NCBI GenBank assembly: GCA_963691705.1
Contig: OY829543.1
Coordinates: forward strand, 44,958,855 to 45,022,854
Direction: 5' to 3'
Origin: Viola odorata
Taxonomy: Eukaryota; Streptophyta; Magnoliopsida; Malpighiales; Violaceae
DNA: 64,000 nt
In this document: piece after piece, positions 45,001 to 57,152 of the stretch
Layout: each line of letters opens with the position of its first letter
Position numbering within the stretch: the stretch's first letter is position 1
Notes under the pieces: model-generated
Database searches by the model: none
What the model was told of the DNA's origin: nothing
What the model saw: only the letters and a program-made list of their open reading frames with translations
Translations under genes and position numbers: made by a program

Positions 45001-45388
45001 AGGAGCGCACTACATGCAGCATCAACAAGCTCAACAGATGACACCACAATCCCTCATGGCTGCGCGCTCTTCCATGCTGTATTCCCAACAACCATACTCC
45101 GCAATGCAGCAGCAAGCCATGCACAGCCAGCTCGGCATGAGCTCCGGAGGCGGAGGACTTCACATGCTGCAAAGTGAGGCGAGCGCTGGAGGAAGCAGCG
45201 GAGGGCTTGGCGCTGGAGGTTTTCCTGATTTTAGCTGTGATGCTGGTGGTGGTAGAGGAATGGCAGGCGGGAGCAAGCATGACATTGGCAGTGCAGGGTC
45301 TGGTGAAGGGCGAGGAGGGGGCTCGGGAGGCCAAGGTGGCGATGGAGGTGAAACTCTTTACTTGAAAGGTGGTGATGATAGGAACTGA
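42052..45388 (+). CDS. GIF1: GRF-interacting factor 1 (ANGUSTIFOLIA3), SSXT-family coactivator
   Basis: Four exons join without frame loss: 42052-42132, 44379-44455, 44723-44807 and 44975-45388 (218 codons). All introns are GT-AG; intron 1 is about 2.25 kb. Residues 1-27 are MQQHLMQMQ...DHIQQ. The SNH (SSXT) domain spans about 20-75 and includes YLDENKSLILKIVESQNSGK and ENQARLQRNLMYLAAIADSQ. The rest is a Met/Gln- and Gly-rich QG domain ending TLYLKGGDDRN. In known plants GIF1/AN3 binds growth-regulating factors through SNH and recruits SWI/SNF remodellers in the nucleus to sustain cell proliferation in leaves and flowers. The family is usually about 200-220 residues, so this gene looks complete. 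The paralogues GIF2/3 are less likely given the N-terminal MQQHLMQMQPMMAAYYPSN. Confidence 0.95.
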
Positions 45389-45764
45389 GAGGTAAGAACT
45401 AGCCTTGTAGGGTTTGTCGATGACCAAAGTTAGGAAGAGAGGTTAGCTGAGTAAGTTGAGTTAGGGAAAAAAATGCATTGCTGCTTAAGAAACTTGTACG
45501 ATTGGCGAATGAGGGCAGGGTTGCCCAAGAAACTTCTGCTTGGATGTTGTTTTTCAAGTGGTGAGACTAATGAATCTTGTGCCAGTGTATCATGTAAATT
45601 AGTAGGTTATCTTCTTGGGTGGTTCGATTTTTGTTTCGGTCGAGCTTTGTTAGTGTTCTTGTTCTTGAACCACCTTCGGTTCCACGTCTAGATACGCGGA
45701 AACCATATTGATTAATCTTATGAATCTAGGTTGAAGTTTTGTTTTCTGTTGATGCAACCTTACC
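45389..45764 (+). other. GIF1 3' untranslated region and flank
   Basis: About 375 bp between the GIF1 stop codon and the next mobile element. No ORF of note. A polyadenylation site cannot be fixed; the LTR at 45765 begins very close to the probable transcript end. Confidence 0.5.
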
Positions 45765-46631
45765 TGATACGATCCTAGTTGCATAGGATACGTAACGAGC
45801 AATTCCCGATTTAGTTCTAGGCTTGGATTTCGATGCGGAAGAATGATAACTCAATACGACTGTTTAACCCTGCTAATATTCGTGTATTAGCCAACCTAAA
45901 CTTATCGAATGAGGTTCTTGAAACGATCTCTAACCCTGCTAATATTCTGTATTAGCCAAACTAGAGCTACGATTCAATGGAGTGGATGTTCGGGTTTTAC
46001 TTGCTATCCTAATCGAGTATCCGGACTCAAAGAGGGACAAGGTTCGCGAAGAACAATTGAGAAAACTCTCTGGTTTTTTTTATTTCAATATAACGTCCAT
46101 AATAATGAAGAGGGTGGCTCCTTTAAATAGGAGAAAACCCTAAATCCTTATAATAGGAAACCTTCTCCTAATAGAACTTCTAATTAAGTAATTAAAATAA
46201 ATCTAAACTAATTTAGCTAATTAATAAGGAAACTAATTAAATAAATCCATAACTAATAAAGCATAGAAATCACCAAATCAGGAAAAAACATAATAAATCC
46301 ATAATTTCCTTTTTGGCGCAATCTGGAACTGCCAGGACGTGATTACATCGAGTGTGTGGCATGATCACATCAGCTGGAGCTCGATGCTACTGGTCTTGAC
46401 GTAATTACGCCGAGATAGGGCGTAATCACGTCCATACTGCACAGGGAAATCTCGACGAGCATAACTTTTGATCCATCCGTCCGATTGATCTGAAACGTGT
46501 CCCAAAGGGAAGCTAACATCTTGAAGTTTACATCAAGACTCTGTTCTCTCAAATCGGACTCCATTTTCTTGTTCATCTGTTTGTTACGAACATACGATGT
46601 GCCATGCATGATACATCCTGGGATCGTATCA
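45765..46631. repeat. Solo LTR, TGATACGAT family, copy 2
   Basis: 867 bp from TGATACGATCCTAG to CTGGGATCGTATCA, flanked by a perfect 5-bp duplication TTACC (45760-45764, 46632-46636). Same family as 21519-22922. Because it ends in TG...CA with a 5-bp duplication, it is an LTR left after recombination or a very short LTR element. It inserted about 375 bp downstream of the GIF1 stop codon. Confidence 0.85.
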
Positions 46632-46862
46632 TTACCTTCCCCTTATATCTTGGCAGAAACTAAGATGATATAGCTCAACCTTTGCCATCTTGACAAAGTA
46701 ATAAATAGGTTTTCAAGTAAAATGTAATATAATCCAGTAATTTGCTACTAACATATAGAAGTTTTATGCTTATGGGAAAAAAAACAGTTGGTAGAGACCG
46801 GTAATCCGATTATCATAATGAGTGTCCATTTTTATGAATTCGAGTAGAACAGGACTTCAAAA

Positions 46863-47269
46863 CAGTGTTTTAAAAACCGACCCGGCTGACCCGTTGAACC
46901 GGATTCAACCGGGGTTCAACCGAGGTTCGACCGGATTGACCCATTGGTACAGTGTGAACCGTTCATTCAGCGAACCGTTCGAGCTTAGATGATTGAACCG
47001 GTGTCTATAGCGGGCCGGCCCATGCCTGTAATGGGCCGGCCCATCAAATTTTCCATTTTGAAAAAATTAAAAATTAAAAAAATTTTAAAAAAAAACACAA
47101 AACGGCGTCGTTTTGGTTTGAGATCGACCCAGTCGGGTCAATAGCGGGTCGACCGGTCGAACCCGGGTCACTTGCAGGTCCGGTTCAAAGACTGAACCAG
47201 CCCGAAATCCTCATTTTGACGTCGACCCGGGCGGTTCAACCCCGGTTCGTTCCGGGTTTCAAAACACTG
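46863..47269. mobile_element. hAT-type MITE with perfect 8-bp target duplication
   Basis: 407 bp starting CAGTGTTTTAAAAACC and ending GGGTTTCAAAACACTG, which are inverted repeats. The 8-bp flanks CTTCAAAA (46855-46862 and 47270-47277) are identical, as expected for hAT transposition. The interior is rich in GGTTCAACC/GACCCGG words and contains no coding sequence. Confidence 0.9.
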
Positions 47270-47277
47270 CTTCAAAA

Positions 47278-48882
47278 GGTTGTAAACTATGAAGCAAGGA
47301 TATTTAATCTTTTATGTCGTATCTGTGTTAAATTCGTTTCTGAATACGTGTCTGACTCACTATACTTCGTGTCTAGACCTGGACTTGGGTTGACCCATTT
47401 ATTGGGCTATGCCCAATCACAGCCCAAGCCCAAGTCGGGGTGGGCTAGGCCTGTGTGCATTTGCGGGCTTTCGGGCTGCCCCGTGAGCCTAACTTTATAA
47501 ATTGGAAATAAAATTATTCATTATTTATTTATTTTTTATTAGAAAAAAAGAAGAATACTATATTTGATCCATTATTCGTATCTTCTCCTTATCATATTCT
47601 TTCTTTATCGAGTAAAAATTATTTATCTACTTTTATTTTTTCATGATTTTATGCCTAAAACTAAACTAACAAAGTATTATTAGTATTTGTGCATTGTTGT
47701 TTTTCTTTCTCAATCAATTTTTAACTAATTCATGATGCACGAGTTCTAAAGCACACACATGATGAAATTATTTTATAAATATGGTTGGAACTCATTTTTT
47801 ATCTATTATTGTGAATGATATTTTTATACAATATATATTAATATATACATATACCATGTCAGTGTTTTGTAATTTTTAATTTTCCCGCGTGACAGTATCA
47901 ATATTCGTATCGTATTGAATGTCCGTGCTTGATAGGCGGGAAAGTTACAGTTGTGAAAATGGAAGATATTACAAAGGTTTGTTATATCTCACATCACCTA
48001 GATATACACAGCCCACACTCTTCCATGATATTGGGCTTAGTAAAGAGTTTGAAGTGGGCCCAAAACCGAAATCATACCGCAGATTGACTCCTTCGTAAAC
48101 AAAGTCTCTCATCCACATTTTCTTATATAAATATCCCCTATAAATAAAATTTAACGTTTTTGTTCTTTTTTTAACCTTTTATGTTTGTAAGTTATGTCAT
48201 TAGAATGTCTCAAAAAAGAGAACAAAAATTTTTATTGCCAAATTACATTACGTACCCATTTTGTTAATTTTCTTTTTACAACTTATGCCCTTAAATGTCA
48301 TTTAACTTTAATTAAAATGTAAACCAACAGTCACAAGTTAAATAATTTATTTAATAATTTTTGTGTTTTTCCTCTATCTATCCTTTTATAAAAAATGAGA
48401 TTAATCTCGTTTAAATATTATTGGGTTCCTAAAAAGAATAACCCTCGTTACATCATTTCTGCATTCCCAAAATTTCGAAATTGAGCCCCCAAAATCAATC
48501 ATACCTTTATTTTATTTTATTTATAATAATTGAAAGAGGTAATAACTATTTCAATGACTTTTATATGAACACTTATTTCATTTTATATTCATTACTTAGT
48601 TATTTTTTAAAACAAAAAGGAATAAACTCAATTAAGGAGGGTAAGCCAGTGGTGTGTAGCCAAATCTTTTAGTTAAAATGTTAGATGATAATTGTTTAAT
48701 TTTTTTAATTTTTTCTTTTTCAAAATGTAATTTTTTTTTATTTATTTCCATAGGAAGTAATTTTCCATCATGATCTTTCCTTTTCGCTTCTTAGATTTGG
48801 ATTAAAAGTGAATAAGTTTCTTATTGACTTAAATATTATTTCTGCGTGACAATCGCGTATCATGTATACACATATGTCTAAA
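47278..48882. other. Spacer, AT-rich, no gene seen
   Basis: Holds a GC-rich fragment near 47370-47500 (GGGCTATGCCCAATC, CAAGCCCAAGTCGGGG) that resembles a piece of another hAT-type repeat. The rest is AT-rich without a recognisable ORF. Confidence 0.5.
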
Positions 48883-49305
48883 TCACACAAAGATACAAGA
48901 AGATTGAAGTCCAAAAAAGCTACCCGAAGCGACATCATTCCAAGAAAAACCATCGTCGACCATCTCTACAGATGATGTATCCTCACTACCCATGTTGAAT
49001 TGTGTAGTATTTCCTTGATATATATTGTTAGGAAGAACTCGATCACAAGCTTGTTCTCGAACAATATTGTTCAAGGGAACATTGCTAAAAGGGTTGTGCA
49101 TTTGATCAATTGCATCATCAACATCACCAACTGTGGAGTTCTTTCCGGTCAGTTCTTGAACAATCGTGCGAAACTCGGTCTCGTTGCTAGCCTTGAACAG
49201 TGTCGGGCTCGAAATATATTTGATCTTGATTGGTTTTTTCTTGTTCTTAGGTAGGGGATGATGATCAAACCATTGCGCACTAAGCTTGTCCATCTGCATA
49301 CGCAT
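48883..49305 (-). CDS. VQ-motif protein (SIB1-like), single exon
   Basis: 140 codons from ATG 49303-49305 to TGA 48883-48885, no intron. A basic N-terminal block (PLPKNKKKPIKIKYISSP) is followed by the VQ motif FRTIVQELTGKNS (FxxxVQxLTG) at about residues 46-58, then an acidic Ser/Thr-rich tail. The KPIKIKYISSPxxFKAS stretch before the VQ motif resembles sigma-factor-binding proteins SIB1/SIB2. VQ proteins bind WRKY factors and modulate defence and stress transcription in the nucleus; SIB types may also enter plastids. Plant VQ genes are typically short and intronless, which fits. A second in-frame ATG lies at 49291-49293. Confidence 0.88.
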   Translation of the reverse strand: MRMQMDKLSAQWFDHHPLPKNKKKPIKIKYISSPTLFKASNETEFRTIVQELTGKNSTVGDVDDAIDQMHNPFSNVPLNNIVREQACDRVLPNNIYQGNTTQFNMGSEDTSSVEMVDDGFSWNDVASGSFFGLQSSCIFV

Positions 49306-51327
49306 TGATTAATATCAATCAATCGTGTTTTTTCCTCGATAAGCTGAAGAAAATCAATAGTGTTAGGGAAAGAGAAAAAAAGGAGGGCACGTAGTGGTAG
49401 TGCGTTGGGTCTTTTTTTTATTTTTTGTTTTGTGTTTGGTGTTTTCTTTTATAAGGATTTTGTGTGGTCGGGAATCGAGGCTTCCAAGAAAGTAGTCAAG
49501 AAAGTTTATAGAGGTTCCAGGAAACAAGGTGCGAAGGAAGAAGACAAAATTGGAAAATCTTGCATACGAGAGGAAATTGATGAGGAAGCATGCAAGTGAT
49601 ACGAATGTTCCAAAATGGCTGCCGAATTCTTTCTAGTGGTAATAAAAAGAAGATACAAGAACATCTCTTTAGGGTAAGAATCTAGCGAAAAGAAGAAAGA
49701 AAGCCTTAATGGTACGGTTTGACTAAATGTCTACTACAAATGAGTTATTAACATTTGGGAACAATATTAATAGAGTAGTATAGTAAGTATACCATGAGTG
49801 TGATATATGTGATCTTCAATGGAGAGTTGGTAAATTTTTTTTAAAATTCTCAATATAGAGAATAAAAATAAAGTTTGATAATAAAATAATAATATCGTTC
49901 TTTATAAATAAAACTCAAATTAATCTGTAAATATAGTAGAAAAATCCAAAAAATATTATGAAAAATTATAAAATTAAGTCTATATTTTTGTCTTCTAGAC
50001 CAATTTGGGTGATTCAGACCTCAAAATCAAGCCTTGATCAAAAGCTTCCCGCAACGGTCTATTGTCCTTACTTTTGAGTTCAATTCAATTGTTGAATAAA
50101 AAATTACGCTTATTTTATAGTTGGATTCAACTGCGCTTTACTTTCTAATGTTTTTTTTGTATTAATCCAAAAACTCTTAAACTATCTATTTTATATCATT
50201 TAGTATATGGAGAGAGATTTAAAACATCATGAACTCAAACTAGCTACTAGAAAAAAAAATGTAAATATTCATTAGATATTCATGAGTAACGTTAATTTAT
50301 TATTATGGTCAATGAAGTTCCGATTTGATTAATTCGAACACGTGCCAAATAATTGAAGGTCTATGAAAATGCAATCTCCATCACCATATTAAACTCATTC
50401 TAGATGAGTGGAAAAATATTAATTGAATATTATTTATATTGCATTAAAATAAAAATATTGGTGGTCATGAGGGGATAAAAGCATAAAAAGATAATTCAAG
50501 AATTGGAAAACGTCATAATCATTGCTTAGCAAGCTTTGACGAATTAAGGAACTGAAACTTCCTAGACATTGCATAGCTAGCAATCAAACTGGCTACGTGT
50601 TCCAACTAATTTGAACCAATTAAGTTGATATTTGCATCATTAAGTTCAACCCTAGCTTTTACTATGGTTCACTTTAACATTGTTAGAGCAAAAGGAAATC
50701 ATATTGTTAACTACTATCTCCGTTTTATTATACAGGTCGATCATTAGAGGTTTTTGTACACATATCAACTAAATAGTATACGGTTTTTAGTCAAATTATA
50801 AAAAAATTATACAATATTTTCCATGTGCTGATCAATCACATAATCCCCACAATCTCTCTAATTTATGCTATCGACCCCAATAGTACTTACATTAGTGTTC
50901 TAATTAATACTACTCATTTGCAATTTACTTGTCGTTTAAGATTATTTTATACATACTAATAAATTATAAGTTCCTTATATGTTCTTATATATATTTAAAC
51001 CTATTTTTCTCAAGAAGATGTAATTTTTTAATTGATCACTTAGCAGAGGAGAGAAAACTACAGATATATTTGAATATGTTTTTTATTAATTCATACCTTT
51101 GACATCACGGATTTTTTACCAGTTCAATTAAAAAATAAATTAACAGACCTTAAATAATTTCTCTCCACGACCAAGCCAATTTGGGAATCATTGTCAATTA
51201 AGTGCTTAATATTTTTCCAACACAAAGCTGTCAAACTCACTATTCCTGTCAAAACATGCATCTACTAAATAAATTGTTGAAATAATGAAACTATTTTTAA
51301 GTCAGGCTTTTTTCCTAAAAACTCTTA
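49306..51327. other. Spacer without recognisable gene
   Basis: VQ gene upstream region followed by AT-rich DNA. A Lys/Arg-rich 79-codon ORF at 49360-49599 is antisense to the VQ promoter and shows no domain. Nothing else is supported. Confidence 0.6.
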
Positions 51328-51844
51328 GGCTGCGCTTAACTGGAAAAATTTCACTTCGAAAAAGTGATATTTTTTCTGAAATTAGAACTTTTTCATTTTA
51401 AACAGAAAATTAGAAAATGTTTTTACTTCGCACTAACTGTAAAAAAATTCAAATTTAAAAAACGTATTTACTTCGCAATAATTTTCAAATTTTTGAAAAG
51501 CGAAAACTACAATTTTGTTCCAACAATTTTATTTTTTTAATGAAAAAATCATGTTATTATTTTCTTCTATTTGCAAAAATTAATAAATATATTTCTTGGA
51601 AAAAATTTACACTTATTATAATTAAAAAAACTAAAATATATCAATCTAGTAATATTCCATTACATATAAATATACTAATTCATGTTTCTACATGAAAATA
51701 AAATAGTCTTATTGTTCATTGCATAAATATTTTAAAAAAATGGCATTAAAAACATACTCTATTTGGCTTGTTAATTCCTCATACGATTATTATGATTTGC
51801 AATATCTTCTCTAACAGCATTCATTTATTGTTGCTGGGACATAT

Positions 51845-53117
51845 TCACTTGAATACGTGCATCCCATCAACTTCGTCCCCATCAAAGTTCTCTAGACCTT
51901 CCATCCCATATTCTGCTAATAATCGATCAACTCTATCATCCATTCGAATAAAATCGTGCAGTGCACAACAAACTATAGGTATCAATTTTTGACGTCGAAG
52001 AGGGTAATTCGAAATAGAATTTAAGATTGGAAATCTAGCCTTGAGGACGCCAAAAGCCATTTCTCAAAGATGAAGTCGATAGCTAAACAATTCATATTTT
52101 CTTGTTATCCTTCCTCGTCCATGAAAATCGTTGCAGTGATATTGTTCGCCACGATAAGGAGCTAAAAATCCTGAAATATTTGGATAACCAGCATCAACAA
52201 CATAATAGTAATCTGCACAAGATAAATACAATCAGTAAAAGATGCTAAAAAATAATTAATAAATATTGTTATGAATTACAAGAATAATGTTTCACCTGGA
52301 GGCATAGGAAATTGATTTTCTTGCCTTGTTAATGCATCAAGAAATACGCGTGAATCATTAGTTGTGCCTTCCCAACCAGTATAAACAAAAGCAAACATCA
52401 AATCATGCGAACACGCCACCATAACATTTTGAGTAACAATTGATTTTCTACCCCGAAATATTTTTTGTTTGGAAACAGGAGACCAAGTTGCGACATGAGT
52501 ACCATCTATTGCACCTATGCATTTCTATAAGGAAAAAACACAAATGAATAACTTAAATATTTAAACATCATTGTTTTTATTTAGTAACACGAATTTATAA
52601 TAAACATGCGTACCTCAAAATATGGATATCATCTAGCATTTTTAAGAATTTCTGGCTGAACGGGTCTTCTGTTAACGTATTTGATCAAATGAGTTGCTAA
52701 AGCGCATATCACATTCTTGACCCAAATGTGCAGAGTCCTAGTAGAGTGCTGAAATCGGTTTGTCACCGTCTTTTGAGTTGCTCTATGACATAATACAGTC
52801 AATCCCTCTTCTACACTAACTTCTCTTGAGTTGCATATTAATTTCATCGTTCTCAGCCTATCACATAAATTCAGAAACACATGTGGTTCCATACGAACGT
52901 TATCTTATCATACAGTTGGATTTCCCACTAAAACTTCAAGGATATATGCTCTACCACTAACCATAGATGTGCGACAAGGTATTCTTCCAATATAAAACTT
53001 TCACCTTCTATTAGTATACGAAGCTGTGTCAATTCTTCAAAGTCATCATCATCATCAGTGGAACTATCACCACTTGAATTTATAACAAAAGTACTTGATA
53101 ACAGAAGTACTTGAAGT
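51845..53117 (-). pseudogene. PIF/Harbinger transposase pseudogene, left arm
   Basis: Minus-strand exons at roughly 53117-52612, 52524-52295 and 52214-51845. Motifs: ELTQLRILIEGESFILEEYL, NLCDRLRTMKLI, VSVEEGLTVLCHRATQ, CIGAIDGTHVATWSP (first Asp), then VVDAGYPN (second Asp), then EMAFGVLKARFPILNSI (third acidic site). A frameshift and two stops lie near 52900, and a TGA precedes EMAFGVLKARF. It is closer to intact than the right arm from exon 2 on. Confidence 0.82.
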
Positions 53118-53137
53118 GTTGTCATAATACTGTGTCC

Positions 53138-54620
53138 ACTTCAAGTACTTCTGTTATCAATTCAAGTGGTGATAGTTCCACTGATGATGATGACGACTTT
53201 GAAGAATTGACACAGCTTCGCATGCTAATGGAAGGTGAAAGTTTTATATTGGAAGAATACCTTGTCGCACATCTATGGTTAGTGGTAGAGCATATATCCT
53301 TGAAGTTTTAGTAGAAAATCCAACTGTATGTTATGATAACTTTCGTATGCGACCACATGTGTTTCTGAATTTATGTAATAGGCTGAGAACGATGGAATTA
53401 ATATGAAACTCAAGAAAAGTTAGTGTAGAAGAGGGTTTGGCAATGAGATTGACTGTATTATGTCATAGAGCAACTCAAAGGACGGTGGCAGACCGATTTC
53501 GGCACTCTACTAGGACTGTGCACATTTGAGTCAAGAATGTGATATGCGCTTTAGCAACTCATTTGATCAAACATGTTAACAGAAGACCCGTTCAGCCAGA
53601 AATTCTTAAAAATGCTAGATGGTATCCATATTTTGAGGTACGCATGTCTATTATAAATTCATGTTACTAAATAAAAATAATGATCGTTTAAATATTTAAG
53701 TTATTCATTTGTGTTTTTTCCTTATAGAAATGCATAGGTGCAATAGATGGTACTCATGTCGCAGCTTGGTCTCCTGCTTCCAAACAAAAAATATTTCAGG
53801 GTAGAAAATCAATTGTTACTCAAAATGTTATGGCGGCGTATTCGAATGATTTGATGTTTACTTTTGTTTATACTGGTTGGGAAGACACAGCTAATGATTT
53901 ACGCGTATTTCTTGATGCATTAACAAGGCAAGAAAATCAATTTCCTATGCCTCCAACAGGTGAAACACTATTCTTGTAATTCATAACAATATTTATTAAT
54001 TATTTTTTAGCATCTTTTACTGATTGTATTTATCTTGTGCAGATTACTATTATGTTGTTGACGTTGGTTATCCAAATATTCCAGGATTTTTAGCTCCTTA
54101 TCGTAGCGAATGGTATCATCGCAACGATTTTCATAAACGAGGAAGGATAACAAGAAAATATGAATTATTTAACTATTGACTTCATCTTTGAGAAATATTA
54201 TTGAAAGGGCTTTTGACGTCTCAAGGCTAGATTTTCAATCTTAAATTCTATTTCGAATTACCCTCTTCGACGTCAAAAATTGATACCTATAGTTTGTTGT
54301 GCACTGCACGATTTTATTCAAATGGAAGATAAAGCTGATTGATTATTCACAGAATATGGTATGAAAGGTCTAGAGAACTTTGATGAGGACGAAGATACCT
54401 ATAGTTTGTTATGCACTGCACGATTTTATTCGAATGGAAGATAGAGCTGATTGATTATTCACAGAATATGGTATGGAAGGTCTAGAGAACTTTGATGAGG
54501 ACAAAGTTAGTGAGATGCAAGAAAGTATTCAAGTGAATATGTCCCAGCAACAACAAATGAATGTTGTCAGAGAAAATATTGCAAATCAATTATGGGCTCA
54601 TCATAATAATCGTTAGAATA
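53138..54620 (+). pseudogene. PIF/Harbinger transposase pseudogene, right arm
   Basis: Exons at 53138-53637, 53728-53959 and 54043 to about 54620 with GT-AG introns. Motifs as in the left arm: MRPHVFLNLCNRLRTMELI, PVQPEILKNARWYPYFE, CIGAIDGTHVAAWSP, YTGWEDTANDLRVFLDALT, VVDVGYPNIPGFLAPY. Stops occur after RTMELI, within HSTRTVHI, and several times in the last exon, where the frame is lost. A segment of exon 3 is duplicated in tandem (54282-54393, 54394-54505). Confidence 0.82.
54282..54505. repeat. 112-bp tandem duplication in the palindrome's right arm
   Basis: GATACCTATAGTTTGTTGTG at 54282 recurs at 54394 with a period of 112 bp; the left arm has a single copy. It postdates the palindrome or the arms' divergence. 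Confidence 0.88.
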
Positions 54621-55093
54621 TGAGAAATTAACAAGTCAAATAGAGTATGTTTTTAATGTCATTTTTTTTAATATTTACGCAATGAACGATAAGACTATTT
54701 TATATGTATTTTATTTTCATGTACAAACATGAATTAGTATATTTATATGTAATGGAATATTAGTAGATTGATGATATATTTTAGTTTTTTCAATTATAGT
54801 AAGTGTAAATGTTTTCCAAGAAATATATTTATTAGTTTATTAATCTTTGCAAATAGAAGAAAATAATAACATAATTTTTTTCATTAAAAAAATAAAGTTG
54901 TTGAAAAAAAATTATAGTTTTCGTGTTTCAAAAAATTGGAAATTAGTGCGAAGTAAACACGTTTTAGAGTTTTTCAAATTTGAAAAATTGTACAGTTAAC
55001 GCGAAGTAAACACATTTTCCAGTTTTTTGTTTGAAATGAAAAAATTCTAATTTCAGAAAAATAGCACTTTTTCAAACTGAGATTTCTCTAACC

Positions 55094-57016
55094 TAAATAA
55101 CTCAGGTGAAAAAAATAATTATAGTGAAAAATTAAGTAGAATAAGGATTAAAATTTAGTCACCTGACTCAACACGGTCTGCCATGCCATGATAGTTTCTC
55201 AGCTGTCAGCATCAGCACATCCTAGATTTTCCAGACAAATGAGAGGGTATTTCAGCATTTTAGATTTTCCTAAAATAAGTAAACTGAAATGAACAACAGA
55301 GGAGACTAATATAGGTTCAAGCAGCAACAAAAGAATATAGAAAAGCTGGTAAGTAATTTAAAAGTAAAGTTATCGAAAAATGACAGTAAACAAAATGTTA
55401 ATCACAAAAAGAGTATTAATCTTAACTCATTGGCAGAAATAGGTCAGAGACAATCGTAATATTGTTGAATGCTTTTAATAAGTACATCCGGGTTTATTTT
55501 TCAGCTCAATGTTGCGCTAAAAGTTCAGCATGAGAACATAAACTAAACGGCGTTAGCAGTTAGTCCAACAGTATATAATATTTAACTAAATCTCAAATGC
55601 TATTCGTATTTAATTAAATCTCCATTGATTTAATCTGCAAACTGCATAGATTATTTCTTTTGAAGCTCATGTCGAATTGGGTGATAGTAAATAACTACAT
55701 TTCAGATTGGACCAGAGAAAGATGGATTCAAGAAAGAAAGTTACAGCATTAAAAGCAGTGAAAGAGTTCGAAAGGATCAATTCCATACCTCAAAATTATT
55801 TCTAACTCTTAAAGAAACCATTGTTAAACAGGTACTTAAGTTCTGTCTGACAAAGTTGTGCAATTCCAAAAACTTGTTGGAATTACTATGCAAAAAGAAT
55901 GAAACCCTTTCTATGGCCTATCAATTTTCCAAAACCGCATTCCATTGCAAGTTATGACACTTGCCACTTTGCTGAAATAGATATCTTACCAACATTTCTA
56001 GCATTTGATTGTTAGCGTACTGTATGTACTGCAAAATTAAACAGCATAAATTAAAGGTGTATAAAAAGTAACAAATGAAATCTGATTAGTCTGCAACCCT
56101 ACATATTTACAAACACATTACAACTACATATGCTAAAGACAAATTCAGTTATTCCAAAAGCCTACCCTCTTGCACTTTGCCTCTCAGCTGAAGCCCTCGC
56201 ATTCTCATTCTATAAAATGAACCTTGCCAGTATTTTAAAGTTGTTGTAGCAATCTTGAAGGATACTAACAGACCAAGTAGGCACGCGGCATTTTCCATCT
56301 CTTTTTAAGTCAATATAGTTATAAATTTGCAAAAAAAAAAAGACTATCTTCTCCGTAGCCTAGCTGGTGTAAGTTGTCAACTGATTTGCAACATCACACA
56401 TGCCAATGAAGAGCATGAACATGAGAAAAGAAATGGAGAGAATGATGTTGGTACGAAGATGGAAAAAAAAACTGATTATTTCTTTAAGAGTTAGAAATAA
56501 TGGTGTTGAAAGTACCTGCTTAAGAGGACTGTAGAGGTTAAAATGATTTGGCAAATTGGAAGGTTCTACATAGGTATATGGAGAAGAGAGGTCATTACCT
56601 TCTTTGGTAGTGGTGACCTGTAAACTCTATTACCTATAGAATCACCTAAAAACGCATTAAGCTAAGATTAGACCAGAATTGAAGTAGGAAAGTACACACA
56701 TTATTTCTAACTCTTAAAGAAGGTCAGTTTCAACTTTGTTAACAGGGAAGGAAATTGTTTCAACTTTATTAAGAAAACTTTAATAGAAAGTGGGAGAAAG
56801 AAAGCGACACCATACCTTTTATGCAGTATAATGAAAATACTCACATCAGCTACAACAATATGAAAGTGTTTCTTTCAAAAAAATCACAGCCAGGGAGAGG
56901 GAAAAAGACTGTGAAAGATAAATCATACCCATTAACTATGCCTTGTAAGTACCCAAACCTCATATCTACCACCATCGCAAACTCCATCCCCGCCACCGCA
57001 CACCGACCTCTTAAGG
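55094..57016. other. Spacer with scattered short repeats and two exon-like pieces on the minus strand
   Basis: The word TTATTTCTAACTCTTAAAGAA occurs at about 55797, inverted at 56475 and direct at 56702. On the minus strand two short stretches have splice-site flanks: 56166-56209 (reads NENARASAERQSARG, acceptor TATAG, donor GTAGG) and 55990-56030 (reads YIQYANNQMLEML, acceptor TTTTGCAG, donor GTAAGA). They could be exons of the gene whose MADS-box fragment lies at 61689-61823, but I cannot match them to a family. Confidence 0.3.
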
Positions 57017-57145
57017 TGTTATTTGAGTAAATGCACTCTCTCATTTCATTAATTGGACTAGGTTACATATATATACAGAATACATAATACCGTATATACA
57101 TACGTATACAAATACGTATACTAACACTAATATACATATCTAACA
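57017..57145 (-). repeat. 3' LTR of the Copia element
   Basis: 129 bp, identical to the other LTR. On the minus strand it reads TGTTAGATATG...AAATAACA and contains a TATATATATG motif. The polypurine tract lies at about 57146-57157. Confidence 0.95.
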
Positions 57146-57152
57146 CTCCCCC

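Larger units (their letters stand above)
51328..55093. mobile_element. Palindromic PIF/Harbinger locus (two transposase copies head to head)
   Basis: The left arm 51328-53117 is the reverse complement of the right arm 53138-55093, separated by a 20-bp spacer. Each arm runs from within the transposase N-terminus outward to the same 3' terminus (left GGCTGCGCTTAACTGG..., right inverted GGTTAGAGAAATC...), preceded by TTA on the left and followed by TAA on the right. The upstream half of the transposon, including the Myb/SANT gene and the other terminus, is absent from both arms. The right arm carries a 112-bp tandem duplication. Confidence 0.85.

Noticed and set aside
49360..49599. 79-codon ORF with a hydrophobic segment and a Lys-rich tail upstream of the VQ gene
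   Set aside because: No family resemblance; the hydrophobic part comes from a poly(T) run in the promoter region.
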